The notes beneath the pieces were generated by a model, which saw only the letters and a program-made list of their open reading frames with translations, was not told where the DNA came from and did not search any database. Shown here piece after piece: positions 50,521 through 64,000 of a stretch of DNA of 64,000 nt. The stretch spans positions 43,548,451-43,612,450 of the forward strand of contig NC_082694.2 in the NCBI RefSeq assembly GCF_949987515.2, read 5' to 3'. Origin of the DNA: Delphinus delphis (Eukaryota; Chordata; Mammalia; Artiodactyla; Delphinidae). Both the position numbers and the translations under genes were made by a program. Each line of letters opens with the position of its first letter. Position 1 is the stretch's first letter.

Positions 50521-50899
50521 TGATGTATCCTTTGTAAATTTCCAACCTGTTATAGATCAATACTTATGTAGAGTACAGTAAGAATGTTGCAGTAACACCA
50601 AATTGTTATTCCTAAACACTTGCTCCCAATTTCTGTACTTATACATTGCAGACTGGTCAAAATGGTCCGTGGACCCGTAGCGGTCAGCAGGACACACTTT
50701 GAGTAGAATGGTGCTCCCTCTCTCCCTTGTACACTTTTCTATTTTGATCTTATAATTCCATGCATTAATTTGTTTTCACGCCTGTTTTCCATACAAGACA
50801 GGGGTAGAATATATGTATATGATTATCATCGTTATAAACCTACATTACAAAACACAATGAAAGCAAATAACAATGGTTCAATGAATGTTTACTGGCAGA

Positions 50900-51010
50900 G
50901 AAGACATGCATTATTTGTTCATCAAACATTTAGTGAGGGCTGACTGTGTGCCACGTTCTAGGTATTGGGCCATCATAGTATACAAACAGATTTTACAGAA
51001 TCGCAGCCCA
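50900..51010 (-). repeat. L2 LINE 3' tip fragment
   Basis: Reversed L2 tip: tcatcaaacatttagtgagg, gactgtgtgccacgttctag, gtattgggccatcatagtat. Confidence 0.6.
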
Positions 51011-51124
51011 CGGAACTATTAGAAAGTACCACTTACATAATTTAGCTGTTGATATTGGCACCTGGCTGTAACACTAGGTACTAGGAAGAACCGTGCTAAA
51101 ATTACTTTTAATTAGTATGAACTT

Positions 51125-51425
51125 TCCATTCATTCAGCTAATGTTTATTGAGCACCTACTATGCCAGACCCTGTTCCAGGTATTAAGCACACAACAGTGA
51201 ACAGACAAAAGATACTTTACCTCTACCTCAAGAGGAGGAAATCTGCCTTGCATTATAGGGAGGGACACAGACAAGAAGCAAATAAACACATAATACAATG
51301 TCAAGGAGTGTCACTGGCTACAAAGAAATATAAAGCAGGTTAAGGGGGTAGATGGGGAAGAAGTTATTTTATATGGATGGACAGAGATGGCCTCCCTGAG
51401 GTGACAATTAGATCAGACACCTAAA
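51125..51425 (-). repeat. L2 LINE relic (3' region)
   Basis: Reversed L2: ttcattcagctaatgtttat, tgagcacctactatgccaga, aacagtgaacagacaaaaga, caatgtcaaggagtgtcact, ataaagcaggttaaggggg and gatggcctccctgaggtgac. One of the clearer L2 copies here. Confidence 0.85.
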
Positions 51426-51534
51426 TAAATTAGGAGGGAAGCCATGTGAACATCATTACTGTTTATTTCAATATTCAAGTTAAATCAAATATATTTTGCA
51501 GCTTATTCATAATAGCTCCCTTTTTTTTTTTTTT

Positions 51535-51725
51535 TTGCCTGTTTTGTGCAAGGAAGTTCACCTAAACCATCTCATGTAAGCCTCCCAACAATCCTGCCAC
51601 ATTGCTGATTATTACTCACAGAAGAGGAAATGGAAGCTCTGAGAGGTTAAGACCAAGCTAGTAAATGCCAGAATGAAGATTCAAACTCAGATTACCTTGC
51701 AGCCACTTGAGCACACTGCCTTCCA
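51535..51725 (-). repeat. MIR SINE relic
   Basis: Reversed MIR after a T run: catctcatgtaagcctccca, acagaagaggaaatggaagc, tctgagaggttaagaccaag and ttcaaactcagattaccttg. Confidence 0.82.
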
Positions 51726-52054
51726 CACTTTTAGTTATTAAAGTACTGGAAGGGTTCAGCATAAAGTTTTGTTTTGTTTCATTTTTTCCATGAGATAATC
51801 ACTCCATAGTATTACAGTGATTGTGCATAATTGTTATTTTTAATTACACATGCCATATTGGAGTTGTCACAAAGTGTAGAATCATCAATTAATGGAATTC
51901 TATTATGCTTCTAAAATAGTAATCCTACTTTGCAAGTTCTCAATTGAGCATTTTATAGTTGGAAATATTTATACGAGAAGGACACAGGCTGGAACACATT
52001 ATCAGTGTGTCAGAAGGGCACTCTCAAGAAGTAACTTGTTTAGTGTCCCATTCC

Positions 52055-52205
52055 TTCCATAGCGTTCTTTCACGCGATTCTCACAGAAACTTCATAAGAT
52101 ACACACGCAGCATTACTATCCACATTTTACAGAAGAAAAAACCTAGATACTGAACATTTAAGTGACTTTGCCAAGGTCACCAGCTGAGCAACAGCACGTA
52201 CCTCC
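52055..52205 (-). repeat. MIR SINE relic
   Basis: Reversed MIR: cgcgattctcacagaaactt, cattttacagaagaaaaaac, aagtgactttgccaaggtca. Confidence 0.75.
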
Positions 52206-52597
52206 TTTTATTAGTTTTACGCTACATCACTCAATTCTTCCATAGTTCTTTTCTACTTCTATCATTATAAATAAGCTTTTAGATTCCCAGCCTGACATTC
52301 TCACTTATATGTGAAATAGTTTTAATTACTTTTCCCTCTTTAAGTCTCAACCAACCCAACCAGGTTTATGAAGTCTTTGTTCTTAACATCTCATTTAACT
52401 GCAGAGGGCAGACCAAAGTGTATTTAAAGCACAGATACTCTAATTTTTTATAAAGAAAAATAATTACTTTTAAAAGGATATCTCTAGATAGGTATTCCAG
52501 ATAATGCTCTGCTGAGAACTTGAGATTAAACAGCTCAATAATAGTAATTTGGATAGTCAATAATTTGGTTCTTTTTGTGTTATACTTGATAACCTAG

Positions 52598-52717
52598 ATA
52601 TAGACGAATGTACCATCCCTCCATATTGCCACCAAAGATGCGTGAACACGCCAGGATCATTTTATTGCCAGTGCAGTCCTGGGTTTCAATTGGCAGCAAA
52701 CAACTATACCTGCGTAG
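52598..52717 (+). CDS. EFEMP1: EFEMP1 exon 7 (cbEGF module 3, N-glycosylation sequon)
   Basis: 120 nt, 40 codons, phase 1 to 1. Calcium-binding EGF module starting DIDEC, with [10 protein letters not shown] and ending NNYTCV. The sequon Asn-Tyr-Thr lies at 52702-52710, corresponding to human N249, the glycosylation site of fibulin-3. The acceptor is cctag and the donor gtaaga. The encoded module appears identical to human as I remember it. Confidence 0.98.
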
Positions 52718-54983
<2,266 letters not shown>

Positions 54984-55734
54984 TAACCAGGAAAAGCAGG
55001 GAGGAAGTTGTAGGATTCTCTATCACAGACTTTCATTTTTTACAATTTGAGCTCTTTTTTTTCCCCTGTTGATCATGAGACATGCACATCTCATAAAGAG
55101 GATATTCAGTGTTAACTCTCTTTGAAATTTAAAGCAATCATTTTTCTTTCTTAAAATAAATAATTTTAATAAAATATTGGTATGCCTTCTGTATAGCCTA
55201 CATAATCCCTATGATATATATCCTCTAATCATCCACCAGAAAAGATTCAATTATTAAAATATTTCACCATGAGTTTCAGTGTAGAGCATAAGCTTAATGT
55301 GTGGTTAGGTGCACCTCAAACTGATCTGAATTCTCTAAAACACCAGGATTATAAATTGGATAGTAATTTAAGTGTTGAGAAAATCAGCTTCATGTGTATT
55401 AAAAAGTACTTGAATACTTCAGGAAAAAAAACTATTAATCCAAAAATAGCTAATGTCTTCAGGTCCAGTTTTAAAATAAATGTTCAGGTGATTTTCACAG
55501 CTACATGTAGGTGGAAGAAGTGGCTCTCTACATGGTATGATTTCAGAGTCTCTTTGAAAGATTTGAAAATGTGCACCCTCTCCTCCCTACCTCCTGCATG
55601 TAGCTTAAAATTTCTTTAACAGGCAAAAGACTATTCAGGTAAAACTAAAACTAGATAATCCAGGAAAAATTGGTGCAAACACAGGTTTACATAAAGCAGT
55701 GAGAGAGTGAAAAAAAAAAATGACTGAACTTGAA

Positions 55735-55900
55735 GACACAAAATCTGTTTGAGACCTAGCTGTATGGCATTCTATCTATACAATTTGAACAAATTATCAA
55801 ACTTCTCTGAGCCTCAACTTTCTCATTTGGAAAAGGGAGTTGAGGGAATTAAATGGAATAACATACAGAAAAATTATTTATAAACTATAAAGACTGTAAA
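55735..55900 (+). repeat. MIR SINE relic
   Basis: Forward MIR: gacctagctgtatggcattc, ttatcaaacttctctgagcc, tcaactttctcatttggaaa, aattaaatggaataac. Confidence 0.75.
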
Positions 55901-57249
55901 GTTCAAGATGTTTTTATGAAATTTACCCAGCAATATAAATGACTAGTAGCAAATCTTCTTTAGAGAAGGGCAGTAAAATATTAAGAAAGGAAAAGATCAA
56001 GGAAAGGAGAGACTCAGGATTCTCAGTCTATATCATGATTTTACAGGGAAATATTAATTCACAGGAACATCCATGACCTGAGATTTTATAGTGTGCATGT
56101 GATCATTCAACTAGAATCCAACCACTAAATATGAGCATAATCAGAATGTAGTTCATTGCACAATAAACATCTTTCAACCCCTTTCCACGTTACTAGAGAC
56201 TCTGTAATGTTAATTGTGGAGAAACATTGCATTCCAATGGTTTTACTTTCTGAACCCTAATTGAGACTTTTAACATGAATATTACATGCAGGAAAATGTT
56301 AGCCAGTGGGATTCCTTAACCAATTTCCCTGGAGTCCTGAAACAAATGTCTATGTGTTTCTGATCATAAATGGATTTGACACCCAGCAAAAGACAGAAAC
56401 AAGTTAACATTCAGTGGAATCTTACCAGCCTACTCTATTTATATCTGTTATAACGAAAGGTGAAAATGCAATGGAATTGCAAATAGGAGATTCATTAGAG
56501 TTATATCTTGAAGAATGTTTGGTTAAACCAAAACATTTTTTGTGAAAGAGGCTTACCATTCTTTTAGGGTGCAAAACAATTGGTTTCCCCCACTGAAACC
56601 ATTCCTTCCCAACTCTGTCCACAGATTAAAGTAAAACCAAAAGAGTCTGGATTCTTACCTTCCCCAAAAAGGTTTATTTTGGGGATGAAATAACTGTTCT
56701 CATTTCAACAGTCTTGGAAAAATTAAAACTCTGTGTGTGTGTGGTGGCAGGTTGTGGGGAGGGGAGAGGGACAGTGGGGAAGGAGAGAAACAGAGAATAC
56801 ACAGACACACATTCATCAAATATTTTAATACTATCAATCATTTCTGAAAAACCTTCCAAAATGATTAAGGAGTTGATTAAGCTAGGCTCTAAATTACTGG
56901 AAGTAATAAATAAAATTATCACATAAAGTTTCCTTTTGCTGCTGTTGAACTCCATATAACAAACCAGTCTTCACTTTCCCTGTAGCTAAACAGCATCTTT
57001 ATTTTTCAAAAAAGTGAAAAATATTGAAAGGACAAGTCAGTTGTGATTTCTTCTGAGGAATCTAAGTTCTTTCTTTAGCCATAGCCAGTCCAAAAGAAGA
57101 TACTTTTTGTAACTGACTCTTGGAAACTGCATAGCTTTTCCAGTCTCCTCTTGGGTTCCAGATAGCTTTTGCCAGTTTGGAAGCTAAAAGAAATTTTTTT
57201 CTCCAAAGACAAGGAATGGAATTATTCTCATTTAGAGGATGCAATACCT

Positions 57250-57385
57250 TGCAGTGGAGAGATGCCTGTCACTAACTATATGAACTTGGGTCAGCCACTT
57301 CACCCTTATTTGTTTTCCCTTCATGCCAAATAGAGATAATATATTTCTCACCATCTCCATATGGTTTGTGTGAAGAGCAACTTGG
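57250..57385 (+). repeat. MIR SINE relic
   Basis: Forward MIR: tcactaactatatgaacttg, gggtcagccacttcaccctt, aatagagataatatatttct. Confidence 0.72.
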
Positions 57386-57409
57386 TTCAATTTAATATTT
57401 CTTAAAATC

Positions 57410-57640
57410 CAGGTGCCCCCAGTGCACTCATGCTAGGTGATAAAGGGATAGAAAGATGTGCACAATAGCCTTTGCCCTCCAGGAGCTTACAAGCTAATAG
57501 AAGGATTAAGACAAACATGCAGATTTCAATAATGCAAAGCAAAAAGCAATAAAGGCCCCAGAAAAGGAACATGAGATATAAGAATTCAGAGAGAAGAAAG
57601 AGATCATATCCCAGCAACTAGGCCATGACTACCTGTAAAT
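57410..57640 (-). repeat. L2 LINE relic
   Basis: Reversed L2: agtgcactcatgctaggtga, aatagcctttgccctccagg, agcttacaagctaatagaag, acaaacatgcagatttcaat. Confidence 0.65.
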
Positions 57641-57854
57641 TAATGAATGAAAATATCTGATTATGGGGAAGGAATGACTCAGAAAAGGCTTATATTGGAT
57701 AAAATCTAATCACTATTCCAATGTAAAGGGAGACAAACATACATAGGGATATGGATATTAATATAATTTTCATTGTCGTAAATGTAATGGTTCTCTAGCA
57801 TTGTAAACTCTTCTCTCAGATGTCATCTGGGAACTCCTAATTCCCAAATCTAAA

Positions 57855-58440
57855 TTCAGTCTTTGTCCATCCTGGCCTTCCCACAACCCTCCTTCCAGGG
57901 ACCCTCTCTAGCTCTGACCTCCTTGCACTGCCTTTTCCTGGGTTGCCTCTCACCGCTGACACTGACAGTCCCTTCCTTAATTCCCCTTCTTCCCCATGTT
58001 CTTTAAATAGCCATGCTCTACATGGTAGGATACTTCATAGCTTCCCTTCTTTTGCTGTGAACAGCTTCCTATGGACAGTGTAATCCACTCCCAGAACATT
58101 AACTATCCAGCAGCATGCTACAGCTTACTGCAACCACATACCAGCCTTTCCCTCTCTCCGAAGCTTCTGAGCCTGGCAATAAACTTCCATCTCCATAGTT
58201 TTTGTTTGCTGCTTTCTCAGCCTGGAAGGCCCTCCCCACTGCAATCTGAAAATCCCATCTAACCACCACCCTTTTCAAGGCCAAGGTGAGAGGCCTCCTC
58301 CTTTTTTCAGCTTTCCTTAATTCCCCAGAGGGCAAGAAATAGTATCTTTCATTTTTATTTAAGCAAAGTCAATGGAAAGCATTTGGCTTTGAATTCAACA
58401 GATGAACAATAGGTGCTTGATAAAATACCATGAAATGACA
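57855..58440 (+). repeat. Possible L2 LINE relic
   Basis: Pyrimidine-rich L2-like blocks: tttctcagcctggaaggccc, ttcaaggccaaggtgagagg and a tail resembling gaacaataggtgcttgataa. Family assignment tentative. Confidence 0.45.
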
Positions 58441-58623
58441 CATATTAATCTGTAGAGAATGGCTCCACTACATCTGTCATGAATTAATGCAATGAACCCA
58501 GGTCCCACCAAGTCTTGTGTCTAAAAGCAAATTAAACACAGTCCAGATTCTTATACACCTCCTTCCAGTGGCAAACTGGAATCTGCCACTTACGCAATTT
58601 ACTTATATCAGTAAACTCTTTGA

Positions 58624-58847
<224 letters not shown>

Positions 58848-59043
58848 CCGATGTGTTTGCCCAGTCTCAAATGCGCTGTGCCGAGAACTTCCCCAATCCA
58901 TAGTCCACAAATACATGAGCATCCGATCTGATAGGTCTGTGCCATCTGACATCTTCCAGATACAGGCCACAACCATTTATCCCAACACTATCAATACTTT
59001 TCGGATTAAATCTGGAAATGAAAATAGAGAGTTCTACCTAAGA
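58848..59043 (+). CDS. EFEMP1: EFEMP1 exon 11 (start of fibulin C-terminal module)
   Basis: 196 nt, phase 2 to 0: one base completes Asn, then 65 codons from RCVCPVSN to EFYLR. It forms the first half of the fibulin-type C-terminal domain shared by fibulins 3, 4 and 5 and used in matrix protein contacts. Donor gtaagt directly follows the Arg codon. Relative to human as I remember it, four residues differ: Met385Leu, Tyr395His, Ala420Pro and Gly435Arg. That is more than in exons 6-9 together. The rest of the domain, ending in a hydrophobic C-terminus, must lie in the next exon beyond 64000; I searched 59044-64000 for its start (Gln-Thr-Ser-Pro) and did not find it. Confidence 0.97.
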
Positions 59044-59134
59044 GTAAGTATCCCGAGGGCAGCCTTAGCTGTTGAGAAAGTTCCAAGTTTGTTGTTGTTG
59101 TTTGGTAGTAATTCACATAGAAAGAAAGCTAACA

Positions 59135-59320
59135 TTTAAAGAGTTTTTTATGTGCAGGCATTGTGTAAGCCCTTCCAGTGTGCATTATCTCATTTAATCC
59201 TCTTGGTAATGCTTGGTCAGATTAATATTTATCTCCATATTTTACAGAAAAGAAAAGTAAGACTCAGGGAGATGAAGTAGCTTCTCTAAAGTCACTCAGA
59301 TAAAAGTTGCACACTCTAAC
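59135..59320 (-). repeat. MIR SINE relic
   Basis: Reversed MIR: gcattatctcatttaatcct, tccatattttacagaaaaga, aagtaagactcagggagatg, aaagtcactcagataaaag. Confidence 0.82.
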
Positions 59321-60859
59321 AGAGTTGTGTGTGACCACCAAAACACAAGCCTACACACACACACACACACCCCTCAAATAGATACCACAGATCAGTGATA
59401 GCTATTTAATTGTACATAGAAAAAATAATTCCTGGAGAGCTTTTCAAAAACGCTGAATTCCTTATTGTTACATTCGCAAGATTATTTACATCTGCACCAA
59501 AACTAACACTCAGAAGTATCTGAGAAGTGACCCCAACTCCCCACCCCCCGCACCATGTGTACAACAGATAGTTGTACCATTCTTGCAAATTTCCAGGCAG
59601 GCAATGTGAGGTGAGGTGACGTTTTATGTTTTCCCTTTCTTTCATTGCCTATATGAAATCTTTCTCTGAATTCTGCCATTTCTCTCTCCACAGTGTCCCC
59701 TGGGTTATCTTTGTTTCCTTGTGTCTCTGCTTCTCTTCCTTTAAACTGGCTCTTAGCACCTCTCTAATCCCTCCAAGGGCTTCCCAGCAAATCTCCCTGA
59801 CTCCAATGCCTCAGCCTTCCAGTCCCCCCTGCAAAATCTTAGCAAGTTCATTTTAGGTTAAAATTCCGACATATTTCAAATACGGCTCACCACTTCATGT
59901 GAAAATGATGGCACCCCACCAAGCAGTTTGCAGGGTTACGGTAAGTCTTTCACGCTAAGGATGTTATTCATCCAGTTCCAATTTTCTCAAAACTCCTTTG
60001 GGCACTCTTCATTTTTAATCAGATTTTAAGGTCAATATTTCATTTTGAGAATATGAAAAGTAAATTGGGAAATTCATCCTCGTGGTAAAGTTTACAGATT
60101 TTTAATGTTTACTCGTTTATCCTGTTCTTTGATATATTAAGTTCCTTTCCAGCTCCAGAATTATGTGACTCTGTTTCTTTGCCAGTAAATTAGAAATGAT
60201 TAATCTCTCATGACCAACTTCTGAAGAGAAAAACCCAACCCAAAATACAATCTATTACTATTCTTTTTTCTAATAACTAAAAATAAACTTCTTTAACATT
60301 TGATGTTTAAATTTGAGATATACTAGATATCTGTAAGAAGTTTACTCTAAATGAATTTCACACAGTTCAGATAATAACAATTTAATAATTTTAACCCAAA
60401 GAAATAACATTATTTGTAACCCATGGCAGTAAAATAGGTTCATCTCAAAATCATCTTTAAAAATAATTTTCCATTTTGAACTCTTAGCCATAATTTAAGA
60501 AAATAAAATTTCTTAGCAGAATCAACAAAGAGTTAAGCAAAGTACCTGTATGTTTTTATTTTTTGCAATAAACATGGCACTTTTAAAGTTTTATGATTCA
60601 TATCAGTGAACTTATTGACTTGATATTTTCAGATATAAATACAGTGTTTTTCTCAAGTAAAATTCTTTTTTATGAATGATATAAAACATTGCCAATTTTG
60701 ATAATCCCAGAATTAAATACTACTATTTGAAACCAAAAAAGCATTTAAAATAGGAAGATATTTCAAGACTATTTATTATCACATAATTCAAAAAATAGTT
60801 GTATCAAATCCTACAAAATTTTTCCACTGAAATTCCACTTGCGCAGAGGGCATTTAATC

Positions 60860-61110
60860 ATAAGACTCCATCAGCAGGCCTTAATTAAGCACCTATTATA
60901 TACTCAGCTTCATGCTAGGTGCATGTAATACACAGTTCCTTACTTCAAAGAGCTTTAAATATTACTTTGTGGCATAGTTAACATCTATGAAAAAAGCAGA
61001 GGACAAATTTGTGTTTAACTCCATGCTCCAAGACATCAAAGAATTAACGTGGGCTGCAATAGTCAAAGAATGTTTCTTGAGAAACATGAGGCTGGACCTT
61101 ATCCTTGAAA
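60860..61110 (-). repeat. L2 LINE relic
   Basis: Reversed L2 tip and 3' UTR: taattaagcacctattatat, gcttcatgctaggtgcatgt, ccttacttcaaagagcttta, then gaggctggaccttatccttg. Confidence 0.68.
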
Positions 61111-61219
61111 GGACCTGTGGGATATAGGATTTTATTTATATTCCTTTTGGGACAATACTGAGAAAATCTTCTTCCCTAGAAAAGGGAACATATTAGAAAG
61201 AAGTAATACATGAAATTAA

Positions 61220-61470
61220 AGGTAGAATACCATCCTCCACCCACACCGACCAATATCTATCCTTCCTTACTGAGACTTATTTTTCTTCACAGCCCTTATC
61301 ACCACCTTGCATAGTATTTATTTGTCTGTGTCACCTACTACCTACTAGAGTGTGAGTGTAATAAACAGAGACATTACCTGTCTGTTCACTCTTGTATGCA
61401 CAGCACATAGAATGAATGGTACCTGGCACATTGCAGGTGCTCAAAAAATATTTTTAAATGAATACATTAA
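61220..61470 (+). repeat. L2 LINE 3' end relic
   Basis: Forward L2 3' end: cacagcccttatcaccacct, tactagagtgtgagtgtaat, ctgtctgttcactcttgtat, gtacctggcacattgcaggt and a gctcaaaaaatatttttaaatg tail. Confidence 0.82.
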
Positions 61471-62430
61471 TTCAATCAACATCTTCAAGGTATCACTGTT
61501 ACCTATAAGAGGCAAGCACCATGCTAGGTTCTAGAGACATAGCAGTGAATAAAAGCAAGCCAATTCCTGCCACAGTGGGGCTTATAGTTGAGACATCAAA
61601 CAAGTGTTCACAAGTATGCTGAGCGTTACAACTGAGCACTGCAGATTGTTCATGAGTACACCACAAGTTAACCCCTAACCAAGGCAGCAGTGGTCTGGGA
61701 GATTCCTAGAAGAAGTAGATTTAAGCTGAAGACTAGCAACAAAAGACTAGCAAATGGAAGGAATAAAAAGCAGACAAGTTGATCTGGAACTCCAGGTGCT
61801 ACAGGCAGAGTGGCTTGAGAGGGACCTGGAGAGATGAGCAGGGCCTAGATCACACAATGCCTGACAGACCATACTAAGGGTTTCAAGTAGAGGAGTTGCT
61901 ATCAGAGTCTCATGTTAAAAAAGATACCTGGCTGCACTGTAGAGCCTGGATTGGAGTGGAGCAAGAATGGAAATGGAGAGACCAATCAGTAGCTCAAAAG
62001 ATGGGGGACTAGTGTGGTAACCAGTGAGTCCAAAAGAAGTGGACAGATTTATGAAGATATAGGAAGAAGGACATGGCTTGGTAACCCATTTGCTATGGGG
62101 AAGTGGAGGAGAAGGAAGCGTCAAGGATAACCTCCAAGTTTCTGTCTTGAGCAACAGTAAATGGTGGTACCATTTACTGAGATAAGGAAGAAGGAGCCAG
62201 TGGAGAGAGGAAGGTGAGGAGTTCAGTTTGGACATACTGAGTCCTGGTCACCATGAGACATCCAAGTAAAGATGAGTAGAGAATTGGATACGTGGGCTTG
62301 GAATTCATAATATAGACTTTTAAGTCACTGGCAGATATGTGATAATTGAAGCCATGGCTATGGATGAGATCACTCAGGCAGAGTATGTAGGAAGTAGGTG
62401 AGATCACTCAGATCTGGGCACTATTATAGT
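61471..62430 (-). repeat. Long L2 LINE relic
   Basis: Nearly continuous reversed L2: gcaccatgctaggttctaga, acatagcagtgaataaaagc, gatctggaactccaggtgct, cacacaatgcctgacagacc, gttcagtttggacatactga, gacatccaagtaaagatgag and gccatggctatggatgagat. It reaches into the 3' part of the former reverse transcriptase frame. No open frame survives. Confidence 0.78.
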
Positions 62431-62439
62431 CATCCATTA

Positions 62440-64000
62440 CCTCAGCCTACAGTTCTCTGGCCATCTCATCTCCCATGACCTTCAGCTTCATGTCACTCTG
62501 CCACCACCCCATGGCCACATGCTGGACTTTGTTATCATGCAGAACAGTTCCACATCATCATCTTAGTCTCAGGTGACCCCCTCAGTGAATGATTCTCTTT
62601 CCTCTTATTCATGCCCTCACTCCCACTCTATCTGCTCTTCACCCTCACAGTGATACTAATCCTCTGACCCCTCACCCACCATTTTCTTCCACTCCATCAA
62701 CTTCTTGGTGGACCCTTGAACTACTCTGTCACCAACACCTCAATTCCCTGTCCAACAACTCTAGATCAATTACGTAATCCACATCTATTTTCACACCCAT
62801 CTTGTCAGCACAGATTGGTAATACTATAAATCTCCAACTTCAGATGTGTCCTCAACAATCCTATTACTTTCTTTTATTTCTTCTCTTCAGCCACTGATCG
62901 CAAATGTCCCCATATTCTTTAAGTTCTTATACCCTTCATTTTCAGTAGGTGACCTCATCTCCTACTCTTCTGAAACCACTGAAACCAACAGGCATAAATT
63001 ACTTGAACTTCCCATCCCATCCCTTGCAAACTTAAGTCCATGTGTTCCCCTTCTAACCTTCTCCTTTAAATTTTCCAAAGACAAGGTTTCACTTCTATCA
63101 ATCAAGGCCAACCCACCACCTGTATTCTTCACTCCATTTCCTCCGGAACCTTGTTCTATCAAACTCTAATATACCTCCTACATATTTAACTTGTTTTCCC
63201 TCTAGATGTTGCCTCCTCTCTCCCTTCTCCCTTCCTAGCCAAGGTTCTTAAAGCACAGTCTGCAATCACAGTCTCTATTTTCTTATTTCCTAGTTACACT
63301 TCTGTCTTCTATTCCCACTACCCTACTGAAATTGCTCTGGAAAAAAGCCACCAACAGCATCCGCACTGCTATATTCAGAGGCATTTTTCAGTTCCAGTCA
63401 CCCTCATCCTCCCCTGCTGTATTGAACACTGCTTGCCATTCATCTGTTTACCACTTAATTATCTATTTCTTCTCAGCTTCCTTCAATAGCTTCTCTTCTG
63501 CCCATTCCTTAAATGTTGGCCTCTCACAGACCCAGTCTTATCACATATACGTTCTCTTCCTTGGTTTAATGTCCACCTGTTGACGTGACTGCTAAATCCT
63601 AATTCACTGTTTCTATCCCTGCTCTCCTCTTGGCATTCAGATTCACACATCTACCTGCCTGCCTGTCCAAACTCATCTCCCTGCGCTCTCCAGCACCCAT
63701 CATATTGTTCATCAAAGTGAAATTGCATCCAGTTCTCCAGAACATCCTTCTTTACAAAACTCCCACTTATTCTGGGTGACTGTCCTCAGGCATTCAAAGG
63801 CCTTCCCTCAATGCTTCAGGGTCCCTCTGTTTTTCTCTGTGAATACACACCTCTGTGTATCTTCATATATACCCTGCATATCCCTGTATATCTTAGCATT
63901 TGCCATATTCTATTGAAATTAACTACTTACATGCCTCTTCACCTACTAGAATGTAGACATATCCACAATGTTGAGAAGTGAAAGATGACAAATTTGTTTA
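62440..64000 (+). repeat. Long L2-like LINE relic, runs off the window
   Basis: Forward, pyrimidine-rich LINE coding remnant: gaccttcagcttcatgtcac, catggccacatgctggactt, ttgttatcatgcagaacagt, accctactgaaattgctctg and, later, cattccttaaatgttggcct. It ends in 3' UTR-like gcatttgccatattctattg and tcacctactagaatgtagac. The short frames in it are broken pieces. Clade (L2/CR1) assigned from memory of block order. Confidence 0.6.

Larger units (their letters stand above)
59044..64000 (+). other. EFEMP1: EFEMP1 intron 11 (5' portion, at least 4.96 kb)
   Basis: Phase-0 intron starting gtaagt and running off the window. It contains a (ca)n tract at 59353-59370, and MIR and L2 relics listed separately. 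59372-60860 holds no recognised feature. Confidence 0.9.

Noticed and set aside
59044..64000. Search for the last EFEMP1 coding exon
   Set aside because: No sequence encoding the expected start (Gln-Thr-Ser-Pro) after an acceptor was found, so the final exon is taken to be downstream of the window.

Overview
The window is a piece of mammalian nuclear DNA carrying the middle and 3' part of one protein-coding gene, EFEMP1 (fibulin-3, an extracellular matrix glycoprotein), on the + strand. Eight coding exons are present, equivalent to human exons 4 to 11 when the exon carrying codon R345 is called exon 10. They total 1,254 nt (418 codons). All junctions are GT-AG and reading phase is kept throughout. 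The signal-peptide exon(s) before 3158 and the last coding exon (about 53 residues of the fibulin C-terminal module) lie outside the window. No other convincing host gene, RNA gene, CRISPR array or prokaryote-type feature was seen.

The species is almost certainly a whale or dolphin. The minus-strand SINE at 35389-35583 begins with the GCGGTACGCGGG type head and ends in the CACCAGGGAAGCCC type tail that is abundant in cetacean genomes. Three further CHR-2-like tRNA-derived SINEs and cetartiodactyl-type L1 elements agree. The protein is fibulin-3 with a few substitutions relative to human, as I remember the human sequence.

Layout: 1-3157 is the end of intron 3, with MIR, L2 and MER5A relics. 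Exon 4 (49 nt), a 164-nt intron and exon 5 (402 nt) follow. Intron 5 is about 44.8 kb (3773-48562) and holds most of the mobile DNA: SINEs with clear target-site duplications, an old 5'-truncated L1 (12410-14530), a Tigger-like DNA transposon (17465-18305), an MLT1-like LTR (20403-20936), and a nearly full-length L1 of about 7.3 kb in antisense (23340-30622) flanked by a 9-bp duplication. It also contains older L1 and L2 pieces and a GGAA-type microsatellite (43044-43284). From 48563 to 58763 come exons 6 to 10, each encoding one calcium-binding EGF module. An 84-nt intron separates exon 10 from exon 11, which starts the fibulin C-terminal module. From 59044 to the end is intron 11, with MIR and L2 relics.

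Exons 5 to 9 all start and end in phase 1, so the EGF array is built of interchangeable in-frame cassettes. Points of interest are an expanded Ala/Gly/Ser/Thr linker in exon 5, clustering of amino-acid changes in exon 11 while exons 7 to 9 look unchanged, the intact Arg codon at the human R345W disease position, and an L1 5' UTR whose antisense promoter, if active, would read toward EFEMP1 exons 6 to 12. I did not find a new biological system.
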